A stretch of DNA of 64,000 nt from Pseudoalteromonas ostreae (GTDB lineage Bacteria; Pseudomonadota; Gammaproteobacteria; Enterobacterales; Alteromonadaceae). The notes beneath the pieces were generated by a model. That model was not told the origin of the DNA, made no database searches, and saw only the letters and a list, made by a program, of their open reading frames with translations. The position numbers and the translations under genes are program-made. Shown piece after piece: positions 19,004 to 26,525 of this stretch. How positions within the stretch are numbered: the first letter of the stretch is position 1; every line of letters begins with the position of its first letter. The stretch covers positions 164,054 to 228,053 of the forward strand of contig NZ_JAGPYN010000005.1 in NCBI RefSeq assembly GCF_018069805.1, written 5' to 3'.

Positions 19004-19746
19004 GTAATGAATTGATTTTTGGCTTTCACTCTGTTGAAGCAATTTTCGCAAGTGAGCCTGAGCGTTTTATTGAGATTTATGCTTTAAAAGGGCGTGATGA
19101 CAAACGCTTATCTCCAATTATTGAAGAGGCGCGTAAGTTTGGTATCTCAGTGCAGTTTATGCAGCGTAAAGCCCTTGATAACAAATCAAAGGGTGAGCAG
19201 CATCAAGGCATTATTGCTAACGTGATTGCGGCCCCGACTTTCAATGAAAAAGATTTGGATGCAATAATCGCCCGTGAAGAAACGCCGTTTTTACTGGTTT
19301 TAGACGGCATAACAGATCCGCATAATTTAGGTGCTTGTTTACGTAGTGCAGACGCCGCCGGTGTTCACGCTATTATTGTGCCAAAAGATAAATCAGCTAA
19401 ATTAAATGGCACAGCGCGTAAAGTGGCCTGTGGCGCAGCTGAGACAGTACCGCTGATCCAAGTCACCAATCTTGCCCGTACTTTACGTGAAATTAAAGAT
19501 GCCGGTGTTTGGGTTGTTGGTACTGCTGGCGAAACCGATGTGCATGTATTTGATGCCAATCTAACCGGCCCTATGGCAATTGTTATGGGCGCTGAAGGTG
19601 AAGGTATGCGCCGCTTAACGCGTGAACATTGTGACGTGTTAGTTAAAATTCCAATGGCAGGCACTGTTTCAAGTTTAAACGTATCTGTAGCAACAGGTGT
19701 TTGTTTGTTTGAAGTGTTACGCCAGAGAAACGCGACACAGTTATAA
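19000..19746 (+). CDS. rlmB: 23S rRNA Gm2251 2'-O-methyltransferase
   Basis: 248 aa. A SpoU/TrmH-type knotted methyltransferase that modifies G2251 in the ribosomal P-loop. The N-terminal substrate-binding domain ([10 protein letters not shown] at the start, about 1-75) is followed by the SPOUT motifs [33 protein letters not shown] and [20 protein letters not shown]. The start is GTG with CAGGAG nearby upstream, overlapping the rnr stop by four bases, so it is translationally coupled to rnr. A strong terminator follows. Confidence 0.96.
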   Translation: MSNELIFGFHSVEAIFASEPERFIEIYALKGRDDKRLSPIIEEARKFGISVQFMQRKALDNKSKGEQHQGIIANVIAAPTFNEKDLDAIIAREETPFLLVLDGITDPHNLGACLRSADAAGVHAIIVPKDKSAKLNGTARKVACGAAETVPLIQVTNLARTLREIKDAGVWVVGTAGETDVHVFDANLTGPMAIVMGAEGEGMRRLTREHCDVLVKIPMAGTVSSLNVSVATGVCLFEVLRQRNATQL

Positions 19747-19788
19747 AAGCTTTAAGCTTGTAGCTGTCAGTTTAGAGATAAAATTTGA

Positions 19789-19825
19789 AACCATGCTTGA
19801 CTTAATAAGCATGGTTTTTCTTTTT
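19789..19825 (+). terminator. Rho-independent terminator of rnr-rlmB
   Basis: 10-bp stem AACCATGCTT / AAGCATGGTT, 8-nt loop, then TTTCTTTTT. It lies 43 bases after the rlmB stop. Confidence 0.88.
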
Positions 19826-19873
19826 GAGCTGATAGCTGATTTTTCAACTTACCACTTAAAGCTAAAAACCTAC

Positions 19874-19902
19874 TTGCTTAATTTTCCGACTAAGCGTAAA
19901 AT
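19874..19902 (+). promoter_or_regulatory. Sigma-70 promoter of the rpsF operon
   Basis: TTGCTT, 17-bp spacer, TAAAAT, then a GC-rich discriminator GCGCGC, the kind seen at growth-rate-controlled ribosomal promoters. It is about 90 bases upstream of the rpsF start. Confidence 0.6.
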
Positions 19903-19931
19903 GCGCGCTCATTTCGGCCTATTTAATATTA

Positions 19932-19990
19932 ATTCCTTGCCTTAAACCGACCGGCTGAAACGGTAGAAGGCTCTATTAACCGTAAGGAAT
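19932..19990 (+). ncRNA. rpsF leader, probable S6:S18-binding autoregulatory structure
   Basis: The outer stem ATTCCTT (19932-19938) pairs with AAGGAAT (19984-19990) and so covers the Shine-Dalgarno AAGGA of rpsF. Inside, ACCG (19950-19953) pairs with CGGT (19961-19964) around a GCTGAAA loop, with CCG-containing single strands nearby. A leader bound by the S6:S18 complex upstream of rpsF is known in many bacteria; the match here rests on position, CCG content and ribosome-site occlusion, not on a covariance model. Confidence 0.65.
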
Positions 19991-19994
19991 ATCC

Positions 19995-20336
19995 ATGCGT
20001 CATTACGAAATCGTATTCATGGTTCACCCAGATCAGAGTGAGCAAGTTTCTGGTATGATCGAACGTTATACTGGTTCTATCACTGAAGCTGGTGGTGTTA
20101 TCCACCGTCTTGAAGACTGGGGCCGCCGTCAACTGGCATACCCAATCAACAAGCTTCATAAAGCTCATTATGTTCTTATGAACGTTGAAGCACCTACTGA
20201 AGTAATCAGCGAGCTAGAAACTACTTTCCGCTACAACGATGCAGTGCTTCGTAACTTAGTTATGCGTACTAAAGACGCTGTAACTGAAGCATCTCCTCTT
20301 GTAAGAGAAGAGAAGAAAGAAGCACCAGCTGCTTAA
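19995..20336 (+). CDS. rpsF: 30S ribosomal protein S6
   Basis: 113 aa. S6 binds 16S rRNA together with S18 in the platform of the small subunit. Family landmarks: [18 protein letters not shown] at the start, [20 protein letters not shown] in the middle, [16 protein letters not shown] near the end. The C-terminus is acidic with a terminal EEKKEAPAA, lacking the EE tail of E. coli S6 that RimK extends; the rimK operon at 36.2 kb in this window makes this notable. First gene of rpsF-priB-rpsR-rplI. Confidence 0.98.
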   Translation: MRHYEIVFMVHPDQSEQVSGMIERYTGSITEAGGVIHRLEDWGRRQLAYPINKLHKAHYVLMNVEAPTEVISELETTFRYNDAVLRNLVMRTKDAVTEASPLVREEKKEAPAA

Positions 20337-20389
20337 TTGTTTTGAGTCCAAGCATGGTGTTTGATCAGCGATAATTTAAGGTAAACCAT

Positions 20390-20707
20390 ATGGTCAGTCC
20401 TTTTATGAATCAGCTGGTTATTTCTGGGGTTGTTTGTAAAACACCTAAGATTAGCCAAAGCCCTGCTGGTATCCCGCATTGTATTTTTGTTGTAGAACAT
20501 AAATCAATGCAAGTTGAAGCTAACCTTAACCGTAATAGTTATGTAAGGCTTCAAGTGGTTGCCAGTGGTAAGCAAATGCAACAACAGACTCAACATTTGC
20601 ACGTTGGGCAGGCATTGCAAGTGAGCGGTTTTTTAAATCGTCACGAAGGTCGTAACGGCCTTAGCCAATTGGTTTTGCATGCTCAGCATATAGAAAGAAT
20701 TATTTGA
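20390..20707 (+). CDS. priB: Primosomal replication protein N
   Basis: 105 aa, a single OB fold that binds single-stranded DNA and helps PriA and DnaT reload DnaB at stalled forks. The pattern NQLVISGVVCKTPKISQSPAG, then PHCIFVVEHKS and a C-terminal IERI is that of PriB/SSB-like proteins. ATG 20390 follows TAAGGT with a spacing of about eight; ATG 20405 (MNQL) is an alternative. Its place between rpsF and rpsR is the standard gammaproteobacterial arrangement. Confidence 0.95.
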   Translation: MVSPFMNQLVISGVVCKTPKISQSPAGIPHCIFVVEHKSMQVEANLNRNSYVRLQVVASGKQMQQQTQHLHVGQALQVSGFLNRHEGRNGLSQLVLHAQHIERII

Positions 20708-20719
20708 GGAATTTATCTC

Positions 20720-20947
20720 ATGGCACGTTATTTCAGACGTCGTAAGTTCTGCCGCTTTAAAGCGGAAGGCGTACAACAAATCGATTATAAAGATCTAGCT
20801 ACTCTTAGAAACTATGTTACAGAAAGTGGCAAAATCGTACCTAGCCGTATTACAGGTACTAGCGCTAAATACCAGCGCCAGCTAGCAACAGCTATTAAGC
20901 GTGCTCGCTACTTAGCCCTTCTTCCATACACTGACTTACATAAGTAA
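20720..20947 (+). CDS. rpsR: 30S ribosomal protein S18
   Basis: 75 aa, the usual length. Contains [20 protein letters not shown], the [10 protein letters not shown] motif and [13 protein letters not shown]. It forms a heterodimer with S6 in the small-subunit platform and, with S6, probably represses its own operon via the rpsF leader. GAGGA lies 10 bases upstream. Third gene of the operon. Confidence 0.98.
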
Positions 20948-20983
20948 GCAGCGGATTAACACGTTTTTAAAAGGTGTAGAAAC

Positions 20984-21436
20984 ATGCAAGTTATTCTACT
21001 AGATAAGATCGCTAACCTAGGTGGCCTAGGTGACCAGGTTGTAGTTAAATCTGGCTTCGCACGTAACTTCCTTTTCCCACAAGGTAAGGCAGTTCCTGCA
21101 ACTAAAGCTAACGTTGAAACTTTTGACGCACGTCGTGCTGAGCTTGAAGCGAAAATCGCTGACCAGCTTGTTGCTGCACAAGCACGCGCTGATAAGCTTG
21201 AAGCATTAGCTGAAGTTACATTAGTATCTAAAGCCGGTGACGAAGGTAAGTTATTCGGTTCTATCGGTACTCGCGACATCGCTGACGCTATCTCAGCTGT
21301 TGGTGTTGAAGTTACTAAGTCAGAAGTTCGTTTACCTCTAGGTACTATCCGTGAGACTGGCGAATTTGACGTATCAATCGCAGTTCATTCAGAAGTAACG
21401 GCTACTATCAAAGTAATCGTGATCGCTGAAGCTTAA
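20984..21436 (+). CDS. rplI: 50S ribosomal protein L9
   Basis: 150 aa. N-terminal RNA-binding domain ([34 protein letters not shown]), a long connecting helix (about 40-75), and the C-terminal domain with [16 protein letters not shown]. It binds 23S rRNA at the base of the L1 stalk and suppresses frameshifting. Last gene of the rpsF operon, with a strong terminator after it. Confidence 0.98.
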   Translation: MQVILLDKIANLGGLGDQVVVKSGFARNFLFPQGKAVPATKANVETFDARRAELEAKIADQLVAAQARADKLEALAEVTLVSKAGDEGKLFGSIGTRDIADAISAVGVEVTKSEVRLPLGTIRETGEFDVSIAVHSEVTATIKVIVIAEA

Positions 21437-21450
21437 TTTTTAATTAAGCG

Positions 21451-21482
21451 AAAAAAGCCGTACTGAAAAGTACGGCTTTTTT
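21451..21482. terminator. Terminator of the rpsF-rplI operon
   Basis: 13-bp stem AAAAAAGCCGTAC / GTACGGCTTTTTT with a 6-nt loop; the T-run completes the plus-strand terminator. 14 bases after the rplI stop. Confidence 0.93.
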
Positions 21483-21646
21483 GTTGATTACTATCACTAC
21501 CACCCACATCCTGAACGTGCCATTTTCATATCAACATTAGGTAAAGTCCCTTTTTTAGGTTTTTATCAGTGTTATTTGATTTAAAATAAAAACTAATTAT
21601 TTATACCTATTAAAATGTAGCTGCATTGTAATAAGGTTACAGATTA

Positions 21647-21676
21647 TTGACAGTGACAGCGTTGTCTCTGTATATT
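21647..21676 (+). promoter_or_regulatory. Sigma-70 promoter of the minor-pilin operon
   Basis: TTGACA (21647-21652), 18-bp spacer, TATATT (21671-21676). It lies about 35 bases upstream of the first pilin start. The 160 bases before it (21483-21646) show no gene. Confidence 0.7.
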
Positions 21677-21710
21677 GTTTGAGCGCTTGACATAGTGTAA
21701 GGATGTAAAA

Positions 21711-22148
21711 TTGAAAGAGCAGATGATGAAAAATGCGAAGCTTTCTTCTGGTTTCACATTAATTGAGTTATTAATAGTTGTGGCTATTCTTGGTATTTTA
21801 TACAGTGTCGCTATGCCTTCATATGTCGAGCATATGGAGCGTAGTCGCCGTGCCGATATTCAACAAGTAATGTTGCAACATGGCGCAGTCTTAGAGCGGA
21901 TTTATTCGCGTAATGGTGGTTATCCAAACGCTTTTGATACGGCAAAAAATACAGATTTTTATACTTTTACTTATACAGCGCTAAACCGCGTTAGTGGCGC
22001 TGCAGCGGATGCTAATTTTAAAAGTCGTGCATTTACATTAACTGCAACCCCAAAAATCGGTTCTGCCCAAGCAGGAGATCGCTGTGGTGCATTAGTGATT
22101 AAGCATGATGGCACACAATCAGCTGATGCTAATAGTTGCTGGGAGTAA
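21711..22148 (+). CDS. pilE: Type IV pilin-like protein PilE
   Basis: 145 aa. Short leader, then SSG|FTLIELLIVVAILGILYSVA: the prepilin peptidase site with Glu at +5 and the hydrophobic N-terminal helix. The rest is the globular domain with the two cysteines of a D-loop near the C-terminus (GDRCGAL ... NSCWE). TTG at 21711 has TAAGGA seven bases upstream; ATG 21723/21726 are alternatives. First gene of a pilE-fimT-pilV-pilW-pilX cluster, so it is more likely a minor pilin than the main fibre subunit. Confidence 0.88.
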   Translation: MKEQMMKNAKLSSGFTLIELLIVVAILGILYSVAMPSYVEHMERSRRADIQQVMLQHGAVLERIYSRNGGYPNAFDTAKNTDFYTFTYTALNRVSGAAADANFKSRAFTLTATPKIGSAQAGDRCGALVIKHDGTQSADANSCWE

Positions 22149-22150
22149 CA

Positions 22151-22600
22151 ATGACTAGAACAGCCGGTTTTACATTAGTCGAGTTGATGATTGTGGTTGG
22201 GATCGTTGCGATTATGGCGGTATTAGCGTTTCCTTCTTTTAGCCAGCAAATCATGCAAGATCGGGTTGTTACCACCGCAAATCAGCTCAATAGTGTGTAT
22301 AAATATGCGCGCAGTGAGGCGGTAAAACGTAATCGTGAGATTAAGCTAGTGGTAAGTGGCGATAAATGGCAGGTAACAGCAGCTGTTGATGGTGTTGATA
22401 CAGTATTAAAAGAATTCGTCATCCAACATCATGGTGTAACAGTTGGTTTAGTTGAGCGTACCGTGTGGTCAAGTGGCGAAATCTCTGCGGCGAGCGAGAT
22501 TTTAATTAAAGATGACAATGATAAAACGGTAGATTATTACTTGTGCATTTTAAAAAGTGGCCAAAATTGGTTAGTTGAAAAATCAGTGGCATGTGCATAA
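22151..22600 (+). CDS. fimT: GspH/FimT family minor pseudopilin
   Basis: About 149 aa from ATG 22151, two bases after the pilE stop; the longer frame from 22136 would overlap pilE. Leader TRTAG|FTLVELMIVVGIVAIMA with Glu5, then the FimT/GspH pattern ANQLNSVYKYARSEAVKRN. It is a minor pilin that helps start type IV pilus assembly or DNA uptake. Its stop overlaps the pilV ATG (TAATG), which suggests coupled translation. Confidence 0.88.
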   Translation: MTRTAGFTLVELMIVVGIVAIMAVLAFPSFSQQIMQDRVVTTANQLNSVYKYARSEAVKRNREIKLVVSGDKWQVTAAVDGVDTVLKEFVIQHHGVTVGLVERTVWSSGEISAASEILIKDDNDKTVDYYLCILKSGQNWLVEKSVACA

Positions 22601-23013
22601 TGATTAAACAAAGTGGCTTTTCATTATTAGAAGTGATGTTGTCGGTTGTTATCGCTGGTATTGCTTTATTAGGGTTGGCAGCAGCTCAGCTCAAATCCCT
22701 ACAATATGCCACTAACAGTTTTAATTACACCGTATCGCTGGTGCAAGGGCAAAATACGTTAGAGCGTATTTGGCCTCGTTTGTGTGAGTTACAAACGACG
22801 AATCCGGCGTTATTCACGGATGCTAACTTTCGTGCCTCTTTAGATCCGCAAATCGATGAGTATCAGCTGAGGCTACCTGCGGCGTATGCGCATGCTATGC
22901 AAATCACAGTTTCATGGGCTGATGAGCGGATCAAGCAACAAGACCCTGCTCAATTAGAAAATCAAATTACCTTAAATGCTAGTTACCCTGAACTACCAGT
23001 TGGGTGTATTTGA
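22600..23013 (+). CDS. pilV: Type IV pilus modification/minor pilin PilV
   Basis: About 137 aa. MIKQSG|FSLLEVMLSVVIAGIALLG gives the class III leader with Glu5, and LQYATNSFNYTVSLVQGQNTLERI is the PilV-like helix that follows. Start ATG 22600 overlaps the fimT stop; the frame from 22591 is only an upstream extension. Two cysteines (LCELQ, VGCI) could form the usual disulfide. A priming minor pilin. Confidence 0.85.
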   Translation: MIKQSGFSLLEVMLSVVIAGIALLGLAAAQLKSLQYATNSFNYTVSLVQGQNTLERIWPRLCELQTTNPALFTDANFRASLDPQIDEYQLRLPAAYAHAMQITVSWADERIKQQDPAQLENQITLNASYPELPVGCI

Positions 23014-23537
23014 TGATGGCAATTTATCGTCCGCAAGGTTACACCCTTGTAGAATTGATGGTCGCTCTAGCCGCTGGTTCATTTCTACTAGCTGGAGTTA
23101 GCCTTTCATACTCAGCCATTAAAGGCACTATTTCAGTGAGTAAAGAGCTTGAAAATGCACAAGAAGTAATACGTTATACTAGTAAGGTTTTTACTCGTAG
23201 CATTAAGCAAACACCAAGCACACCTTTGGTTGCAGTAGATGGTTCGGCAATCACTGTTTCTCAGTCTGCAGGGGTTATCACCTGTAATGGCAGTATATCA
23301 ACAGCTGATATAAATGAAGTTTATAGCCTAGTGGGCAATAATTTAATGTGTACGTTAGGAGCAGCTCCAGCAGAGCGGTTATTGACGGGAGTCGCCCAGT
23401 TGAGTTTTGCAATTGATAATAACATTGTCACTATTAATGTTGGCCCAGAGAACTTACCTGCGCAATTTGGAGACACTATTGCCATTGATATTGCGGTCTC
23501 TAATGTTATTTTAAACAATGCTTTTGGTGGTGTGTAA
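23013..23537 (+). CDS. pilW: Type IV pilus minor pilin PilW
   Basis: About 174 aa. PQG|YTLVELMVALAAGSFLLAGV is the leader with Glu5 (tyrosine instead of phenylalanine at +1). ELENAQEVIRYTSKVFTRSI follows, the usual PilW segment after the helix. ATG 23013 overlaps the pilV TGA; GTG 23004 and ATG 23016 are possible too. The protein is about half the length of PilW of Pseudomonas, as is common in Alteromonadales. The stop overlaps pilX. Confidence 0.83.
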   Translation: MMAIYRPQGYTLVELMVALAAGSFLLAGVSLSYSAIKGTISVSKELENAQEVIRYTSKVFTRSIKQTPSTPLVAVDGSAITVSQSAGVITCNGSISTADINEVYSLVGNNLMCTLGAAPAERLLTGVAQLSFAIDNNIVTINVGPENLPAQFGDTIAIDIAVSNVILNNAFGGV

Positions 23538-25354
23538 TGGCTAAAAAACAAAGTGGTTTTACGCTTGTAACAGTACTTATCCTCACCAGTATGGCGAGTA
23601 TTGTGGTACTTAATTCATTGCGTGAAAATATTATTCAAGAGCGTATGAGTGGCAATTTTCAAAAGAAAATAAATAGCCGTTTACTCGCTGAAAAAGGTGT
23701 CTTTGAAGAAGCTAAGTTATTACAGCAAACTTTTTCAGATGATAAAACCTTAGATATCGATGGTTTGATCGCAGCGACAGGCACAGCATCAGGCCGCGGT
23801 TTGATTGGCGAAGATGCAACTTATAATGCCAGTATTAGTAAAAATGCTGCTGGAGAGCTAGAAATCACCAGCTTGGGTGAGCGTTATGGTGGTGATGCAC
23901 AAAGTAATTTAGTCGCACGGTTTGGATTTACGGCTGGTAAAAGAGGCTCTGTTTTTGAGAACGCAATTGTGGGTTGTGAAGGTGTGTCGCTTAGCGCCAG
24001 TGGTCGTGTTGATAGCTATGACTCAAGTAAAGGGGATTATGACCCTGATAAGGCCGAGGCTGGGGCTATAATTGGCACTATCTATAAAGATAAAGATGTT
24101 ACATTATCAGGAGCTTCAACTATTTGGGGGAGTGTTCATGCGACTGGCAGTATCACTTTTTCCGGCTCGTCTCCAATCACAGGCACATTGCGTGCAAATA
24201 ATCATATTATAATCGATTCGAATTTTACAGTGTCGACTGATCCAGTTTTACCTGATGGTTTCCCACTTGATACAGCGGTAGGCGGAGATGTTTTATCGGC
24301 GGGAGGGGTTACCTGGAATCAAGGAAGAATATTAGGTGTAGTTCGAGCAAATAAAGATCTTAACTTTCCTAATAACAGTGCGAGTACTGTGTTAGAAAAT
24401 AGAAATAATGATGGCTTAGACGTTTTATATGGCGGCAAGTTAAACGCAAAAAATTTAGCTCCGCACCTTGAGCAAGATGGTATTCCTTACTCAGATCCGC
24501 GTTATAATGTATCACCAAATGTTGCGTTGGTTCCTTTTCAAGATCCTGATAATTTTACAGCAGGGCAAACACAGTGCGATTCAATAAATATAACAACAGT
24601 TGTTGATGGTCTGGTTGATTCTAGCGCCGAAAATATTATTGTGAAACATGGTAGTTCAACACTCGTCTCTGGTAAGCCAGAAACACGTGTTATCTACGAA
24701 TTAACACCTGAGATAGCTCAGTCTAAGATTGAAAATCAAGGCGATTATGTATGGGAAAAGTGGCTAGGCGCACGTCCTGCGACACTTAATTATACGTTAA
24801 ACACAATTGATAACATTGTTGATGTAAAAGTATTAAAAGCGGGTAACTTCTCATTAAATAATGGTATTTTAAAAGTCGCGGGTGGTGATGTAACCTTGAT
24901 AGTAAATGGTCACTTTATGATGGAAGGTGCTTCAGAGATCCATATAGCACAAGGCAGCAGCTTAAGCCTTTATGTTAACGGTAAAGTAAAATTGAAAGCG
25001 TCTCCAGGATCGATCACTATGAAGCATGGGTTAACCAAAACGGGTAAACCGGTATTCAGTATTTATTCAAGCAATGAACAAACCAATGGTATTGATATTG
25101 ATGCTGATGCTAATTTGTACGCAGCCATCTATGCGCCAAAGACTGATGTTAAAGTCGTTGCTAATGGTGGTTTCAGTGGCTCAATTCGGGGAAAAACGGT
25201 TTCAGCGTCTGGTAAAGGTGGTATTCACCATGATTCAAATCTAGCAAATATAAGTAGTGGTGGGGGCAGTGGCAGCGCGGCTGACGCTAAATTAGTTTTC
25301 CTAGGCTGGTCATATAAAGTACCTGAAAAAACCAACGAAGAACCCACCCTTTAA
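23537..25354 (+). CDS. PilX-like minor pilin with a large beta-rich C-terminal domain
   Basis: 605 aa. Residues 1-60 form a PilX N-terminus: MAKKQSG|FTLVTVLILTSMASIVVLNSLRE in pieces, then IIQERMSGNFQKK. As usual for PilX there is no Glu5. The other 500 residues differ from ordinary PilX (about 170-200 aa). They are rich in Gly, Ser, Thr and Asn, with short repeating strands such as GRVDSYDSSKGDYDPD, VTLSGASTIWGSVHATGSIT and VTLIVNGHFMMEGASEIHI, like a right-handed beta-helix or bactofilin-like fold. A GGGSGS linker precedes the last strand. The layout suggests a pilus-tip adhesin. No PilY1 gene is in the cluster. Confidence 0.78.
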   Translation: MAKKQSGFTLVTVLILTSMASIVVLNSLRENIIQERMSGNFQKKINSRLLAEKGVFEEAKLLQQTFSDDKTLDIDGLIAATGTASGRGLIGEDATYNASISKNAAGELEITSLGERYGGDAQSNLVARFGFTAGKRGSVFENAIVGCEGVSLSASGRVDSYDSSKGDYDPDKAEAGAIIGTIYKDKDVTLSGASTIWGSVHATGSITFSGSSPITGTLRANNHIIIDSNFTVSTDPVLPDGFPLDTAVGGDVLSAGGVTWNQGRILGVVRANKDLNFPNNSASTVLENRNNDGLDVLYGGKLNAKNLAPHLEQDGIPYSDPRYNVSPNVALVPFQDPDNFTAGQTQCDSINITTVVDGLVDSSAENIIVKHGSSTLVSGKPETRVIYELTPEIAQSKIENQGDYVWEKWLGARPATLNYTLNTIDNIVDVKVLKAGNFSLNNGILKVAGGDVTLIVNGHFMMEGASEIHIAQGSSLSLYVNGKVKLKASPGSITMKHGLTKTGKPVFSIYSSNEQTNGIDIDADANLYAAIYAPKTDVKVVANGGFSGSIRGKTVSASGKGGIHHDSNLANISSGGGSGSAADAKLVFLGWSYKVPEKTNEEPTL

Positions 25355-25372
25355 ATTAATCTCATCACAACG

Positions 25373-25396
25373 GCTAACTCTTCAGTTAGCTTTTTT
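25373..25396 (+). terminator. Terminator of the minor-pilin operon
   Basis: GCTAACT / AGTTAGC stem, CTTC loop, then six T. It lies 19 bases after the pilX stop. Confidence 0.88.
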
Positions 25397-25421
25397 CTGC
25401 AAAATAATTTTATTTCATTTA

Positions 25422-25449
25422 AACCTTTTCGATCCTTACTGACGTCTAA
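25422..25449 (+). promoter_or_regulatory. Candidate ECF-type promoter of the sigma-factor operon
   Basis: AACCTTTT (25422-25429) and CGTCTAA (25443-25449), spaced 13 bp, resembling AAC/CGTC bipartite promoters read by ECF sigma factors. It is 45 bases upstream of the sigma gene, which suggests autoregulation. Inference from pattern only. Confidence 0.5.
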
Positions 25450-25493
25450 TACACTAAATTCATAATAATAATCATAAAGGGACAACATCAACG

Positions 25494-26045
25494 ATGTTGA
25501 TAGATGCAAAACATGCTTTTACACAGTTAAGCGAAGATGCACTTATTACCCGTGTAAAAAGCGGTGATCAAAATGCTTATGCCGCACTTTATGAATTACA
25601 CGTAAAGCGGGTTTATGGATTGTGCTTACGGTTACTCGCAGATCGCGAACATGCCGAAGATGCAACTCAAGAAGTATTTGTGCAGCTATGGCATAAAATC
25701 GCCAGCTTTGAAGGGCAGTCACAGTTTTCAACTTGGTTACACAGTGTTACCAGTAATATTGCGATTAGCTATTTACGTAAACATAAGAATTGGTTGCAAA
25801 AAGTAGTGAGCTTCGAGCAAAGCGGTATGGATGAGCAAAGTGCAACAGATTGCCAAGGTCTAAATGGACTCGACAAGTTAGTACTACGACTTCCTGAGCG
25901 AGCTCGTATGGTATTTGTGCTGCATGCCATTGAAGGTTATCGCCATGAAGAGATTGCCACTATGTTAGAAATGGCAGTGGGTTCTAGTAAGTCGCAATTT
26001 CATCGCGCCCGTCAGTTATTAAAAGAGTGGTATGAAAATGAGTAA
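25494..26045 (+). CDS. ECF RNA polymerase sigma factor
   Basis: 183 aa. Region 2 (about 28-95): YAALYELHVKRVYGLCLRLL, EDATQEVFVQLWHKI, FSTWLHSVTSNIAISYLRKH. Region 4 (about 125-180): LPERARMVFVLHAIEGYRHE then EIATMLEMAVGSSKSQFHRARQLL. There is no region 3, which defines an ECF factor. It overlaps the next gene, a membrane-anchored anti-sigma-like protein, and is followed by a DUF4097 protein. The signal is unknown, but the envelope-located partners suggest cell-envelope stress. Confidence 0.92.
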   Translation: MLIDAKHAFTQLSEDALITRVKSGDQNAYAALYELHVKRVYGLCLRLLADREHAEDATQEVFVQLWHKIASFEGQSQFSTWLHSVTSNIAISYLRKHKNWLQKVVSFEQSGMDEQSATDCQGLNGLDKLVLRLPERARMVFVLHAIEGYRHEEIATMLEMAVGSSKSQFHRARQLLKEWYENE

Positions 26046-26514
26046 GCCTAATTTTGAAACATTTTTAACTGAGTCAATCAATAACACTGAGTCAGAGATC
26101 TCGCCACAAAAAGATTTATGGCCAGGTATCGAAAAAGCATTAACGCACGCTCCACTGGCGCAAGTTAAAGCTGCGCTGTGGCCTAAATTGGCGGGTGTGG
26201 CAGCATGCTCGGTGGCGGCTTTATTAACCGTGCAGTTGTTGTTTTCTGGCTCTGAGCCTGGGACAAGTGTAGTGATGAGTGACTATTTTACCCAGCAAAA
26301 ACAAACCTTGTTGGTGCAATATCAAAATCAGCCTGCATTGACAGATAACTGGCAACAGCAATTAACAGAATTAGAAGACGCTGAGCGGGCAATAAAGCAA
26401 GCCCTCAAAAATGAACCTGAGAACCCTGCGTTATTAAAAATGCTCGCGCAGGTTTATCAGCAGCAATTAGATTTAATCAATAAGGTGCATGCACCGAAGT
26501 GGCAACAAATTTAG
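26032..26514 (+). CDS. Membrane-anchored anti-sigma-like protein
   Basis: 160 aa with one membrane helix (about 57-74, LAGVAACSVAALLTVQLLF). The cytoplasmic N-terminal 55 residues would hold the sigma factor; the C-terminal part is helical and periplasmic with a coiled-coil look (ELEDAERAIKQALKNEPENP). There is no zinc-finger ZAS motif (HxxxCxxC). The gene overlaps the sigma gene by 14 bases, or 8 if ATG 26038 is used. Assignment as anti-sigma factor rests on position and topology rather than on a sequence match. Confidence 0.7.
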   Translation: MKMSKPNFETFLTESINNTESEISPQKDLWPGIEKALTHAPLAQVKAALWPKLAGVAACSVAALLTVQLLFSGSEPGTSVVMSDYFTQQKQTLLVQYQNQPALTDNWQQQLTELEDAERAIKQALKNEPENPALLKMLAQVYQQQLDLINKVHAPKWQQI

Positions 26515-26525
26515 GAGTATCAACC

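Noticed and set aside
18721..19029. 102-aa minus-strand frame rich in F and L
   Set aside because: Antisense shadow of the lysine-rich tail of rnr; low-complexity composition and no ribosome site.
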